This document shows, piece by piece, positions 1 through 12,923 of a stretch of DNA of 64,000 nucleotides; the first letter of the stretch is position 1, and every line of letters starts with the position of its first letter. The translations under genes and the position numbers were made by a program. Origin of the DNA: Sindora glabra (taxonomy: Eukaryota > Streptophyta > Magnoliopsida > Fabales > Fabaceae); contig CM035232.1 of NCBI GenBank assembly GCA_020226215.1, forward strand, positions 12,560,316 to 12,624,315, read 5' to 3'. The notes beneath the pieces were generated by a model. That model was given only the letters and a program-made list of their open reading frames with translations. It was not told where the DNA came from and did not search any database.

Positions 1-1998
1 TTAGAATTTAGGACTTACTATGTGAAACTGGTTAAACTCTTTTCTAATTTTACGTACATTGGTTACAGATTATTAAGTGATGATTCATAAGATAATGTAA
101 GATATTCTTTTTTCTTTGTAAAAAGTGATAAATTTCTTATCAACATGCACAAATTTTCGTATATGCTAAAGTTATATGCAAAAGATGTCGTATAGATGAC
201 ATTTAGGAATCGGAATAATATTACAATATAACATACCATATATAAAATTACCATGATATCTTAGGTTTAAAGATCAACTTTGTTCCATTATGATATAAGA
301 ATTCAAATTCAATTTGTTCACATAAAAAATTTGAATTGGTCAACTTAATAAACCCATTCATTTAAAAACAGTTACATATATATACTAGTGTCATCATAAT
401 GATATCCATGAAATGAGACATCTTCCTACTTATGCATATATCATATGTACTAGTCCATTCCTAATAATTGTATGAATAGGAACATATAATTATTACTTTA
501 CAATTCATGTATTGTTTATCTTCTTTTTATTTATTCTAATACATATTTTCTTTTTCATGTTGCTTATATTATTTATAATTTAGACACTAATCAAATTATA
601 TTAATAGAATTAAAATATTTAAAATAAAAATATAATTATTTAAATTTTAATTAATTATATTTTATAATATTACAAATTTATTTACATTCATATTTGTATA
701 TATTTATATTTTAAAATAAATATATAAATAAATAAAATTAAATTAATTATAATTTATGATATTATATATTTATTTATACAGTTATTTTTACTTACTTGAT
801 TCAGTCTCACTAATTCATGGTTTTGGCTTAGTGTTTTATTATATTCCAATAATTTAGTTGATTCTTTGTTTGTGATTCAATTTTGTTAGGACCATAGTTA
901 ACGTATCTAGTTGAATTGGGATTGGGTTAATGTAGTTTGCACAGTAGAAAGGTGAACACATTAAATTTTAGAATAAAGATGTTGAATAAAATAAGTTAGG
1001 TTGTTGCCTTTTTCATTAAATAAGAAAAAGCTTTGGGGAAAACTTGTAAATATACAAAGTAACAAATTAAAAGAACAAATTAGGAATTGATAAAAATTAT
1101 TTACACAAAAAGCTTAAAGATATTATGTGTTACTTTTTCATTAATTTTGCATGACAGGCATCCATATTTTGAGTTTTCAATCAAGATATGGAAGACCTCA
1201 CCTTCTCCAACATAATTTTAACACATCTTTGATATAATGTTGACACATTTAAAGCTTCAACAAATTGAGTGAGTATTTCAAAATTATATTTTGACACTAT
1301 TTTAAAAAAATAAAAATAAATAAAAATTAAAGAGTTTGTATTTTAGTTGAAAATTAATGAGATAGATGAAAATTTGGAAGAAATAAAGAGGGAAATGGTG
1401 ATGGTGGCAAGAACATTACAGTTGATCAATAAACAATCACAATTACTTAGTCTTTCTTGGTATGTTTTTAATTTTATTTTATTTATTTTTATGAAGTAGG
1501 TGTATATATATATACATATATTTAAAATATAAAGTAATATGTGAGACAACCTTTAACCATTTTTTAAGAGATTGATAATTATAATTTGTTATACTTAAGG
1601 TTCATTGCTTTTTGCTTTGTAAAATATCAATTAAATATTGATGTCAACTATGAAATGAGGTCTGATTATATTTATTAATTTGTAATATCGATATGTTTTT
1701 AAAGTCAAATAATTGTTCTTTTACAACGAATCTCCATTGGAATCGAATAAATGGCGATGGAACCCTTTGAATTCTGCTATTTTAGCAATTCATTTGATGA
1801 ATCTAATCATTTCATACCTGTTTGAACATCCTTTGAATAAATCTCACACGTCCTTGGGATTAAAGTGCTGCAATATAACAGCTTGACAAAAGCTTGAACA
1901 TCCAATGCAATGTTTCTGAGGTGATAAGCAGCCTCATGTGGGAGGAACCATGAGAGTGATTTCATCCTGCTTTTCTATAAACTATCTTCCTATTAAAG
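1..1998. other. AT-rich intergenic sequence, no gene seen
   Basis: The stretch is strongly AT-rich with short poly-A/T runs and TA tracts. The only open frames are short, low-complexity and rich in Phe, Ile, Leu and Tyr, as expected by chance in such DNA. I see no splice-linked coding sequence, RNA gene or clear transposon boundary here. Confidence 0.6.
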
Positions 1999-2214
1999 AA
2001 CTGATTGCCATCCGACCACTAACGTGGTTGCCTAATAGTACTTCATGCTAAAGGTCAGGATTTGATGTAAGAGGACATCAGTTTATAATTTAAATCGAAT
2101 ATTTTGCAGTGCAAAGTGCTCTTATGATAATATGTCAGGGAGAGTAGTTAATGTTGATTACCTCTGCTCTCACTTTCTTCTAACCAAAAAAATATAAAAA
2201 CTGATTGCCATCCG
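1999..2214 (+). mobile_element. SINE-like short retroposon with 16-bp target-site duplications
   Basis: The identical 16-mer AACTGATTGCCATCCG occurs at 1999-2014 and 2199-2214. It flanks a 184-bp insert (2015-2198) that ends in an A-rich tail (AAAAAAATATAAA). A perfect 16-bp duplication beside an A-rich 3' end and a length under 200 bp is the hallmark of LINE-mediated retroposition, so a plus-strand SINE is the best fit. The insert opens with GTGGTTGCCTAATAG, a weak match to a pol III A box. The B box (around GGTCAGGATTTGATG) is poor. The duplicated target lies at the downstream (3') side of the minus-strand LINE remnant, so this may be a nested insertion. It could also be a truncated copy of another retroposon. 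Confidence 0.6.
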
Positions 2215-3610
2215 TATTATGGTTTATCCCGCCATTGAATTTTTCCATTGCTCCTCAAAGTTCTGAAAAACTGCAAGACATCTCTTGAATCTCGATTGGC
2301 TACTGCTTTTGCAAGAACGGGATCCATGCAATTGGGCCAGGGAGAGATGCAAATGTCTCGAATTGGCTTGTGTTCGGATTGCATAGACTTGAGCCTATGT
2401 TTAAGCAGCAGAAGTTGTTCTCAAGGGATATAGTTTCCTTTGAAGCTTGGTTGATTTCTTGCATTCCAAGTTGTTTCAAGAACTATCACAATTTTTGCTG
2501 TCATCTCAATATGCAACTGGCTAAAATTTTGTGCAGCTGCCGCACATGTATGAGTCAATTGTTTAATCTCTTAAGGTTGGAGCAATTCGGTTCTAATTGA
2601 CAATTCTGGTCCAAACCAGATGGCAGGAGAATAGGGACGGGCAAGAAAAAGATGATCAGGTGTTTCCTGTTCTTTCAGACAGAAGTTGCAATGTTGCTGT
2701 ACTAGGATGTTTCTGGCCTGTAGAAATACAGCTGTAGGTGGAATTCCATGGCACAGCTTCCACTAGAAATTCTTAGTTAATCAATTAGCACACAATTTAT
2801 GTGTCCACCACCAATAAGTATCGAGATAAATGCAAGGAGGGGTTTATGTCTACTGATTAACTAAGAATCTTTCTCCAACTTCCACAGGAAGATAATTAGC
2901 CCTAAAGGAATTGGTAGCTTCCACAACTACTTGCAAGGAAAATTTGACTGATAGTTGATCAGGAGGTTGTGACATAAGGTATTGCTAACATTGTTTGATA
3001 GTTAGTTGAACAAAAGCTTCCTTCCAACATTGTCCAGGCAAGCCAATTTTTAGGCCCAAAATCTTTTTCTCAAGTGAGGCACCCATGTTTCTGAAACCTT
3101 TGCCTTTCTTTATATATTGGATTCGATCTCATATTTTTTTTTACGTGTGTATGTTTTAGTAGATTGGAGACTCTTATCAGACGTATTTTGATCAATTAAT
3201 TCCTTTACTTTAGTGGTGTCTTGGTGTCATGTTGGAATCCGCCAGTAGTTGCTGTTTATGCTAATATCATCTCCAATTCCTACTTGCCATCTGAAGGTAG
3301 TCTTGGTTGTACGACCATGTCCGTATTTACCAACCAGTAGTTTTGACAACAAGTTGTGTGGTTTACATATAACTATTCAAAATTGCTTGGCCAGTTATGA
3401 ATATATATAATTAGAAAGTCAGGTCCCCCGGGGGCTATGGAAACTGTCAGTTTATCACAAGAAAGTGGATGTAAGCCATTGTGATCTCCTTTAGCAGACC
3501 GCCAAAGCTTTGCAATTACCGCTTGAATTTGTTTAATAGAGCCTGTTGGAAGCAAGATAGTGCTCAAGTGATGTTAAGGGGGACTGCTAGAGATAATAGC
3601 TTAAGCTTCC
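2215..3610 (-). mobile_element. Decayed non-LTR retrotransposon (LINE): RT C-terminal part and zf-RVT region
   Basis: Reading the minus strand from about 3570 to 2250 gives broken fragments in the order of a plant LINE ORF2 C-terminal half. At 3567-3373 a frame reads ILLPTG...KLW...LSCDKL...GGPDF, matching the segment downstream of the reverse transcriptase core (usual form: LLP...FWWG...W..WDKLC.PK..GGLGF). At about 3295-3235 TTFRWQVGIGDD matches the usual G.RWRVGDG block. At about 2770-2640 WKLCHGIPPT followed by CNFC and HLF matches the zinc-binding zf-RVT domain. Stops and frame changes interrupt the reading throughout, so it is a dead, 5'-truncated copy. The 3' end is hard to place. No intact endonuclease or RT core is visible. 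Confidence 0.7.
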
Positions 3611-6600
3611 AGCCTTGCAGCTTCTGAGTCAATTTTTCCATCTCATTTTCTTCCCTTCGTGTGTTTGGGTACTGCGACCAAGGAAAAAAAAATGATCGTA
3701 AAAGATGGGAGGTCGTAATGTGGGGAAAAATACAAATAGCCCTTCAAGTAAGTTTTGTTATCACATAATTTTTTTTAAAAAATTCCAAACCTACAAGTAA
3801 CTACTTTGAAGCTTTTTAAAAAATTGAAAATATTAAAACTTCAAGTAAAGGAAATAGGTAAAAATAAATATGAGCTATTTATGACTATTTCTAAATATAT
3901 TTTTGTATAATAAAGTTAAAGAAATAATAAAAAATAAAAAATACATTTTATCTTCACAGATGTAATTAAATCTTGTTGGATCATGGGTTTGAGATGCCCA
4001 AAATGGATTCATAATCCGATCTATACCCCGATTCAATAAACGTCTATAAATATGCAGATAAAGAAAATAAATAAATTGGTCAGAAATCATTATTCATCAG
4101 AATCTTTAAGAATTCTCTCTCATTTCTCTTTGCACACAAAAGAGAATTTATATTGTAAACAAGTTATCTTTCCGAAATGATTACCAAGAGGATCAGTGAA
4201 AGCAAACATCAGATATTCAAATATCTAAATATTTCTAAACTTAAAACCAGTGAAAGTAAATATCAAATCCTGAATATTTCTACTCCGTAGTTCTGATATT
4301 CGGTATATATGAATCCAATTTCATATTCTTATTATATTTAATCTAACAAATCTGAATTTCAATAATTATTTACTTAAAATGATTACCCTTACTTATATTA
4401 TGAATGCATTATAGAATTAACTTTATTATAAATCATTTGTTTTAGAAGGAAATTAATTTACAAATTGGCTAAATTTACAATAAAAATAGTTAGAAACATT
4501 TACGAGTCACTCACCTACTTTCTTTTTTATTTTTTTAAAACTAAATTGTCAATATTTTTAATTTTTGTAAAAAGACTTCAAGATTATTTATAAATTTTGA
4601 AATCTCAATAATGTTATGTGATGATAAGTTATGTTTTAATAAATTTATTTTTATTTTTCCTTATAATATACTTTGCAAGTAATTGAGTAGAGATTTGCAT
4701 ATAAATTATCAAGGAAAACATGTAAAATAATCTTTTCAATTTTGAGATGATTTTGATTTTGCTTTCTTCTAGTTTAGAAATTTAAAAATCACTTCATTAA
4801 ATCTCACAAAATTTGAAATTAACCCTTATTATCAATTTAATTTACTATTTTATTAAATTATATAACTTTTTTCATAAATTTTTTCAACAAGAATTATAAT
4901 ATTATGATTTGTTTCATTATTTTTCATGTATAATTTTACAACTTATTTTTATTATTTAATTTGATTCTTATTAATTTTATAACATAAAAATTATTTGTAA
5001 AAAATAATAAAATAAACTAACATACTATAATATTATAATTTTTACTTAAAAATTATAAAAAAATATATAATTTAATAAGATAATAAATTAAATTGATGGT
5101 ATATATTAATTATAAATTTTGTATAATTGAAATGATGGATTTTCATATTTATAAAATTATAAATAATAAAATTCAACCATACAAAATTTAAAAAATATTT
5201 TATATTTTTCTCTTTTTTATTAAGGGAGCAAACAAGCTTAAGAAAAGGGGAAAAATTACACAACAATAACTTAGGAGTAATAATTCCACTGACTTGAACT
5301 GACAATAAGAAATGGAGATTAAAAGAAGGGCTATCTAAAATAAAAATACTTAATTTCATCTACACTTTTATCAAACTAACCAGTTCCCAAGTTTATTTCC
5401 CACTTTATAAATATGTTGTACTCTTAGCATTTGTTTGATAGAATAGAAAATAAAAAAGATATTTTTTTTAAAATTTAAATAAAAAAATTAAAATTTAAAA
5501 AATTTAGAACAACATATTTTATTTTTTTATTTTCTTTCTTCCCGCATCTCTGCTCTATTAAACAAGAGTCTCCCCTGTTTTCTTTCCCTTCTCCCGAACA
5601 AAGCATTACTTCCCCCTCTCTGTTCATGGTTGAAGACATCTCCTGAATACCCGCTGAAGTCTAGGATTCTCAACCTTAGGGCTAGAGTCACTTTCAATGG
5701 TTGACATTTTTCCTCATCTTTAAACATGAACTGCAGCTCACAATTTACCTTTTTTTTTTAATTTTATGTTATTTTTTCTATGAAGTATGAATGTCATTTT
5801 GTTTTACTGTATATATTAGAATTTTCGGACAAAATATAAACGAGACCTTTCCGGCATTAAGATTTATGTAATGTATAAAATTTAATAATTTATATTTAAT
5901 TTTGAATAAATCTTTAAATAAAAATATTTAATTTATTCATTCATATTTTATTAATGAAATTAATTTATATATATATATATATATTAAAAACAACCTTTCC
6001 TTTCAAATTTTTTCTCTTACTTTTGGTTAATATTTTGAGAGTCTTCAAAATCTTTAATATTTTTTACAATATACGATTACCCAAAATATGTTTATTCAAA
6101 TTTTGAGTTAATTTATTTAAAAATTTATATTAAATTTTTTAAAGTTTTATTTGAGAAGTAATTAATATTTTAATCATAAATACATATATATAAAAAATAT
6201 AAAATTATTAATTTTATAAAATGATAATAAAAATTTAAAATAATATTTTATTAATAATTAAAAATATTTTTATAAAAAATAAATTTAATAAATAATTTTA
6301 TAATATAAATTTTATTAATTAAAATTATTAAATAAATAATCTGTGAATGATTTATTTTGATATACTTAGTTAATGAGTAAATAATTCGAGCACTCTTGAT
6401 ATTTTCGTACGAAATAGAAAAACGATAAATTTTAATCGCGGTAAAATTGGTCTAAAAGATAACACAATGACACGCTCGCTGAGGTTAGTGGCTTGGTTCA
6501 CTGCTCACTGAGTGAACCTTTCTCGACTCCCCATGCATGCGTCCATTTTTTCCTTTGTCCCGTTTGACATAATACGCACAAAACTTTTTGTTGGAAAAAA

Positions 6601-6950
6601 AAAATGCTAGCTTTGTGCATTGCAATTTGAAATAAAGAATAAAGAAAAGGATTATTACAATGCATTTAAATTTTAATTATTAATTAACATCTTAGAAGTT
6701 AATCGCAACAAATTTTGCCGCTCTGAAAAAGTTATCAAGTAATAGGAACAAATAAAAGCAAATTAAATTTACTTATTATAATATATATTTTTTTCAAATT
6801 AATTCTCCCAACAAAACATAAGCTAACTATAATTCCAAGAGTACCAAAAGGCATTCATAATTCAAGCCGACACGACACCACATGGGCCACTATCACGGCA
6901 CCGCTTGCATCTTTACATCTACATGTCCTGTAATCTTTTTGTCCTCTTGT
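3611..6950. other. AT-rich intergenic region upstream of the X8 gene
   Basis: No coding gene is supported. A block at about 3972-4170 starts TGTTGGATCATGGG and contains CTATAAATA followed by a CT-rich leader-like stretch, faintly resembling a Copia-type LTR, but no matching end or duplication was found. At 5428-5568 a small inverted pair (TTTGTTTGATAGAATAGAAAA against the complement of CTCTATTAAACAAGAG) suggests a decayed MITE. A (TA)n tract lies at about 5964-5987. The segment at 6180-6320 resembles the tandem repeat at 41.1-41.7 kb. Confidence 0.5.
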
Positions 6951-7101
6951 TCTTCCTTTCTTCCCTCTCTTCTCACTCTCTCAGCCTGGCCTGCACTCAC
7001 TCACCATTCTCACACCCTCTCGCTCTCTCTCAGCTGTCTGAGGCACTCTTTTCGGTCGCCATTGCTGCGCATCCTAAACCTATCTCACTTCCTTCACTGA
7101 C
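6950..7101 (+). promoter_or_regulatory. Pyrimidine-rich 5' leader of the X8-domain gene
   Basis: From about 6950 to the start codon at 7102 the composition turns CT-rich (repeated TCTC, CTCTCTCTC) and much richer in GC than the flanks, as in many plant 5' untranslated regions. A plausible TATA-rich stretch lies around 6776-6790. The transcription start cannot be fixed from sequence. Confidence 0.45.
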
Positions 7102-10100
7102 ATGGCTGCTTTAGCTCTTTCAGCACTGCTTCTTCTAGCCTTCACAGCCTCTTCGAGTATGTTTCCCAACTATTCTCCTCTCTTTCTCTTTCCATCTACT
7201 GAAACTGCATTTCTTTCCTCATTTTGTCTTCAAACATGGGTTGAGATGTTCTGTCTTACCTGATCTATTTCCCGCTTCATATCTTTTTGGGAAGTATTTT
7301 TAAGTATTTTCATGATATTTTTCTCCATTTTTTTTAAAATAAAACCTTTAAAGATGGGACTTTTAACCTGTACATATAATCATATGTTAATCATCTACAG
7401 ACCAACCAAGCCACATTTTTGTAGATTTAATCTAAAAATATCTCTCTAGTGCAGATTTGATACAAATGGTTTGTTTCTTCAAGTTTCCCCTCTCTTTGTT
7501 CTCCCTTCCTCTTCCTCTCTCTTCCCCCCCCCCCACCCCTCAGAATCTCTATTTTCTCCTTAGTTTCCTGAGTTAACATATGGTTTCTGGTTGAAAATTG
7601 TCTGATATATTCACCTAATGTTGTGTGAAACTGTGAAAAGGTGCAAACTGGTGCGTCTGCAAGGACGGAAGCGACACAGTACTTCAGAAGACACTGGACT
7701 ATGCCTGTGGAGCTGGAGCTGACTGCAACCCCCTTCACCCAGGTGGAGCTTGTTACAACCCTAACACTGTGAGGGCTCATTGCAACTATGCCGTCAACAG
7801 CTATTTCCAGAGGAAGGGCCAAGCTCAGGGCTCCTGTGACTTTGCTGGAACTGCCACTGTTACTGCATCTGACCCCAGTAAATTCTTCAATCCCTCTCTT
7901 GTCCTTCAAAATAAAATAATTGCACTGTTTGGAAGCTAGGAAAATGAGAGAAAGGGAAGAAAATAGTTAACCTTAGATTAACACATGTTTCACTTGGTTT
8001 GAAATTTTACTTGTGTATATTTACTTTTATGTGTAAAAGTTCTAATTAAATAACTATATACGTACGCAAGAATCTTTCAGGAAAAAGACAACAAGCCTTC
8101 ATGGACCGAATGCCATTTGAAAGAAACGCTCTTGTAGAATATTTTGCTTAATCTGATAATCTCTCATTCACTATGTCACTCTCCAATATTCCAATTTCAC
8201 TCATTGTATATTTTGCATCATCTGATTTTGATCGGACTTATACATTATGCATATAGTTAATTTTCTACCACGATGGTCGGTTAAGAGAATGAAAATAAGC
8301 CTCCCGTTGTAGGAATAGTTAGTTTCAGAAATTACAATAAAAATATGAATAGTGCACTCACTTGTCCTTTTCCCTCACTTTCTATGCATCCAAACATGTG
8401 TAGATTATAGAAGGGACAGAGGTGGCTGACGTTCTTTTATTTATTTGTTTATTTTCTGTGTGTAGGCACCGCTGGTTGTGCGTACCCTACAAGCGCCAGG
8501 TATGCTTTTGATCCCATCTTCCTCCTTCTTCCATTTCACCTTGAATTTGAAATCTTTATCTCTGATGTTTTCTCGGGAAAATTGCAGACAGTCAAGAAAA
8601 GTTAGATAGTTCGAATTAAAGATGAAAAATTGAATTTGCTATTTAACGAACAATATTGAAGTATAGAATAAACTGGTGGAATTTAAGATTTGCATCAAAA
8701 GATTTTATATGCCTTCCTTCAAAATCAACATAAACATTGTTAGTAAAATAATTAAAGCCGGATGCTCGAATTGGGAAGGGTCTTTTTTATTTTTTTATTT
8801 TTTTTGGGGGGGGGGGGGTTAACATCTTTCGTGGAAAGGTCAAATTTACCCGAGGCCAACTTGTTTGGCGAACGGGAAAATGGAAGGCAAATAATCAACG
8901 AAAATATGCTTACTCGGTTCCTATTTTCCTACTAAGTTACCGGATACTGTAGTAGTGTAGTTGCAAGGAAAAACTATGAGATTTGGAACTTGAAAGTCAA
9001 AAGTTTTGGGGGAAAATATTCTCTTCCCCCACATCAAACCAATTAAAATAACTAGAATTGTGTTATAGTACGCAAATAGAATGAACGGGTGAAAATTTTG
9101 AATTGAAGAGGAAAAATTGTGTGTGAATTCACTGAATCATTAAAGATTAGAGGGTAATGTTATATGTAAAGTTTGGTCAATCATAATTCACTTCTTCTAT
9201 GAGATTTTTTTATATAATTTCACAGACACTTACCTCATTGTTTAGTGGAAATATTTATAACCCCCAAAAAAAAATCTGATTGTAAACAAATCTTAATCTG
9301 ATTTTAAAACAAAAATTTAATTTAAAAAAAAGTTCAGATGGAAAAGAATCATAGATCGATCATAATTTAAATTAGAATCAAATTACAATATATGGTACAG
9401 ATTCCTTAGTTTTTTAATTTTTCAATATTTATTTATTTATGAGTAGCATTATGTGAATCCTTCAAAGTGCAAACATACGGAAATTTACACACTTCTCTAA
9501 TAAAAAAATTTATTTATTTGAGTAGCATTATATGAATCTAACAAATTAAATTTACACATTTGTCCTCAACGTGTAAAAGCTCTATGTATATAATACACCT
9601 CTGTTTGCAAGGTATTTTACTGTCATCTTTCGGCCCTAGGAAAAGAAATTTCACTAGTTTAGGATAGGCAAAATCTAGCAGGATCTCTTCTTGCTGCCTT
9701 TCTTTTGCCTCCTTTTAATCTATTGTGCCCTTGCATGTGGTCCAGTGAATTGAGACGACCCTCTTTCTCATTTGACCAATATTGTAATTGCGCGGTGATG
9801 TCCTTCACTGGTTGCCCATTTATTGGTAACCAAAAAAGCTGTGCCTGTAAACTTTTTTTAACTTGATAAAAAGTATAGATATATGGTGAAACGATTGGGA
9901 TCCGATGCCTTTTGCCAAAGTTTTTGACTGATTGGATCATTAATTAGAAGGGCATCGTAATGATAAACAGACCACCTCGTCCCCAACATTAATATAGGGT
10001 ATTACCCCGTGCCTTTCGCTCTAGCCCCGGGCCCAGGAGATGCCCACACGGTCACAATTTGCGGACACCAGCGTTTTGGCGAGGCCGTAAGGATAGTGTA

Positions 10101-12923
10101 CAGACTGAACATATGGGGGTGAAACAGTCATTTTATTTTATTTATTTTTAAGATTATTTTTTAGTGAAATAAAATTTTTTTTATTTAATTATAAAATTAA
10201 CATAAAAATAAAAATAAATTAAAAAAAAACTAAAAATGATTCTTCTTAAGAGTTACGGTTTTTTGAAAAAATTATAAGTTACCCAAACATTAAACAAACA
10301 TGCCCATTAAAAATATATAAATGTTTTCCTTAGTTTTTTTTTTTTCAGAAGATAATTATTTTTCAATGAATCTTTTGGGTGGAGAATATAAGTGGTTTGT
10401 CTAAATATATATATAAAATATAATAAAACTCACATGATCGTATTTTCTTTCACAAAATGTGACAGACTAGCAATTTTGCTGTTTTCATATCTCATTTTTT
10501 ACCCCCTTTTTCTTTTTTAAATCTTTGCACTCCTCGGAGAAGATATCGTGTTATACTGTTGATCCCACACTGTATTGTATTTCTGGATCTCTAGAGTTTT
10601 CAAATTGTGGACTCCCAAGGCCCGCAAAAAGCATGGGGCCCTCTCTTCAGAGGATTAATATAACATTTGTTCTCTTGAATTTACCTTTTTTTTCAACTTC
10701 CTCTTACAGTTACACATACCTGGGAACTCACTTCTTGTTCATTTCATCTTATATGCTATAAACATATGAGAAAGAAGTGAAGGGAAATGAATTTAGGATG
10801 GGGAATGTTTATTGCACTTTCTTAAGGAGAAATGTGTATTCACTTCCTCTAATAGACGGTAAAGGTTACAGAATTGTGGGTTTTGCAAGTTATAAAGAGA
10901 GAATAAGGAAAGAATGAATGTATAAAAAAAATAAATTGAAATTAATATTTTTTATTTGGGTGAGAAAATTGAAATACTCATTCAGGGAAGTAAGAATAGT
11001 TTTTTTTTTAAATAAATAAAGCGTTAGGGGTTCAGCTCTCAGAAGGGTATCAGTAAAACAAAGCTTCTGATAACATTGGGGGAGATATTTCTCTTGATCC
11101 CCCCCCCCCCATGATAATGAAGTTGAATAAAGCCCATGGACACAGGCTTCGAAATCCGAGCCAACATTTGAAAGTACGGATTTTCAAGACGCTTGTGTAT
11201 GACCGGCAGAAATATTTCTTACGGACAGGCCCCTCTTTTTTAAAATTTAATATAATATATATTATGAAAATTTATATTGCCCCTAAGTTTTAAAACATTT
11301 TACTCTTAGCTCCCCTATTTTAAAGTTTCTGCCTCTGCACTGCTTACGGCCAAGACAAAATTAAGAATTTCTCTCGAATGAAAGATTGAGAGCATATCTG
11401 AATATCTTTTTCTTGAAATCAACTTTGAAAAATTAATTTTAAAAGAATTAGTTATCTATAAGAATTTTAAAAATATTGATTATATACCAATAGTTAATTT
11501 TCTAGAGAAAATATTTTTAGGAAAATGGTTTGAGTGTTATATTAATTAAAAGATCGAAATATAATTTAAGTAAAATTATATGATAAAGTGATAAAAATGT
11601 TAACTTACTGATTTCTAAAGATTCGTGATTTTGGCGCAGTTTGTTTTCTGAATTTGCTAGTTCACTGTCCCTTTTCTGAACTTACTTTTAGGCAAAGCAT
11701 GAACTATTGGTTTGGCTTAAAAATTCTGAACCATTATAACTAATTGATACTTCATCTCAAATATAGAGTTTCACGTCTCTTAACTTGTATTTTTTTATTT
11801 ACCTAACACTAAGAAACGGTGGAAATCCAAACCTCTGCTTTAGTATGTGTTTGGAAAACGTATTTATCAACATCAATTTAAACACAGACTTAAACTCCAT
11901 TTGTTTAAGAAAAATATATTTTTGTAAAATGTAATTAAAAAATGTTAAGTTGAGAAAAAATATTTTATTTGTTTAATGTTAAATGTAAAGAGTTCGAAGA
12001 AATCAAATTCGTTTTATTTCAAAATAGAATTTACTTTCTTGTATTATATCTTTAAGGATCAATTTTTTTTTATTTTTTAACTATCAATATAGGTAGCATA
12101 TCACTATTTCATGTAAATGATACTTTTTTATTAAAAATATTTTTCAACAAAATAAACAAACCTGCCACATCTTCAAATTATTACATGTTTGGAATCGTGT
12201 TGAAAGTGCTTCTCAACCACTAAAATCTATTCTTTTAATGGTTGAAGAAAAGCAAGTTTAATATATCAAATTTACGTTATTAAAGCAACAAGTTATTGCT
12301 TTGATTCAAAACTAAAGTTTGGATGGGAGATATATCAGAATTGTAGATAAATATATCGTAGCAGTACCAAACCTTCACATGAATTTTTTTTTTTACGTTA
12401 ATTTTAAACATTTCGAAACCGTACTTTTTGAGACACTCAATATGGCTGGTAACCACTTTCCTATTGGTGAAGAATCACTTTGAACATGTGATATTGTGTT
12501 TGGCTCTGGCTTTTTATGCAGCGAGTTTAACCCATTGATTGCTGGTTCCTTTTACTAATCAGCAATGCAGGCACTAGTATAACCCCATCGACAACCACAC
12601 CATCCACTACATCCCCCACCACCGGAACACCAGCAACTACCATCGGAACACCATCAACCACCACCGGAACACCGTCAACCACCACTGGCACCCCCACGAC
12701 CACACCCCCGTCAAGCACGAGCTCAAACTCGTTGACCCCCACTACCGCCACTCCCTACACGGCAACACCTGGTGTAATGGGCGGTATTGGCAGTGGCATG
12801 GGCCCTTCAGGATCTGGCATCAACACAGATGACAGTCACGCTGCTAGATTTGTGGACTGCTGCTTGTTCTCTCCATTCTCAATTGTCCTCTTCTCAGGCT
12901 TGCTGATGCTCTGGTGGGGTTGA
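7102..12923 (+). CDS. Plasmodesmata callose-binding-like protein (X8 domain, GPI-anchored), 4 exons
   Basis: Exons 7102-7156, 7641-7877, 8466-8499 and 12563-12923 join in frame to 228 residues. Residues 1-18 are a signal peptide (MAALALSALLLLAF...). Residues about 20-102 are an X8/CBM43 domain with its cysteine pattern, including NWCVCKDG, DYACG, ADC, GGACYNPNTVRAHCNYAVNSY, GSCDF and a last Cys in exon 3. An extended Thr/Pro/Ser linker (about 110-165) carries imperfect TTTGTPS repeats. A Gly-rich stretch and a hydrophobic C-terminus (FSPFSIVLFSGLLMLWW) form a GPI-attachment signal. This layout is that of PDCB proteins, which bind callose (beta-1,3-glucan) at plasmodesmal necks and affect cell-to-cell transport. 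A role at plasmodesmata is inferred from the family; related X8-GPI proteins also act in pollen and cell walls. The start is the first ATG after the CT-rich leader. The gene appears intact. Exon 4 uses the AG at 12561-12562: the next AG, seven bases on, would give an immediate stop. Confidence 0.88.
8500..12562 (+). other. 4.1-kb intron 3 of the X8-domain gene
   Basis: This intron makes up about 70% of the gene. It is AT-rich with homopolymers (a G run near 8807-8818, C10 at 11101-11110). A distinctly GC-rich patch at about 9960-10120 (CCCCGGGCCCAGG, GCGGACACC) stands out from the rest and may mark an old insertion. A 93-codon minus-strand open frame at 9659-9940 has more even composition than its surroundings but matches nothing I recognise. 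Repeat insertion is the likely reason for the length. Confidence 0.6.

Noticed and set aside
3972..4170. Possible Copia-type solo LTR (TGTTGGATC start, CTATAAATA box)
   Set aside because: No end, no paired LTR, no target duplication and no retrotransposon coding sequence could be found.
7427..7909. 160-codon minus-strand frame over the X8 exon
   Set aside because: It is the antisense shadow of exon 2 and of the pyrimidine-rich intron before it (low-complexity GGGGGRERKRKGEQREG).
9659..9940. 93-codon minus-strand frame inside the X8 gene intron
   Set aside because: No recognisable domain, no transcript signal, and possibly part of a decayed insertion; not strong enough to call a gene.
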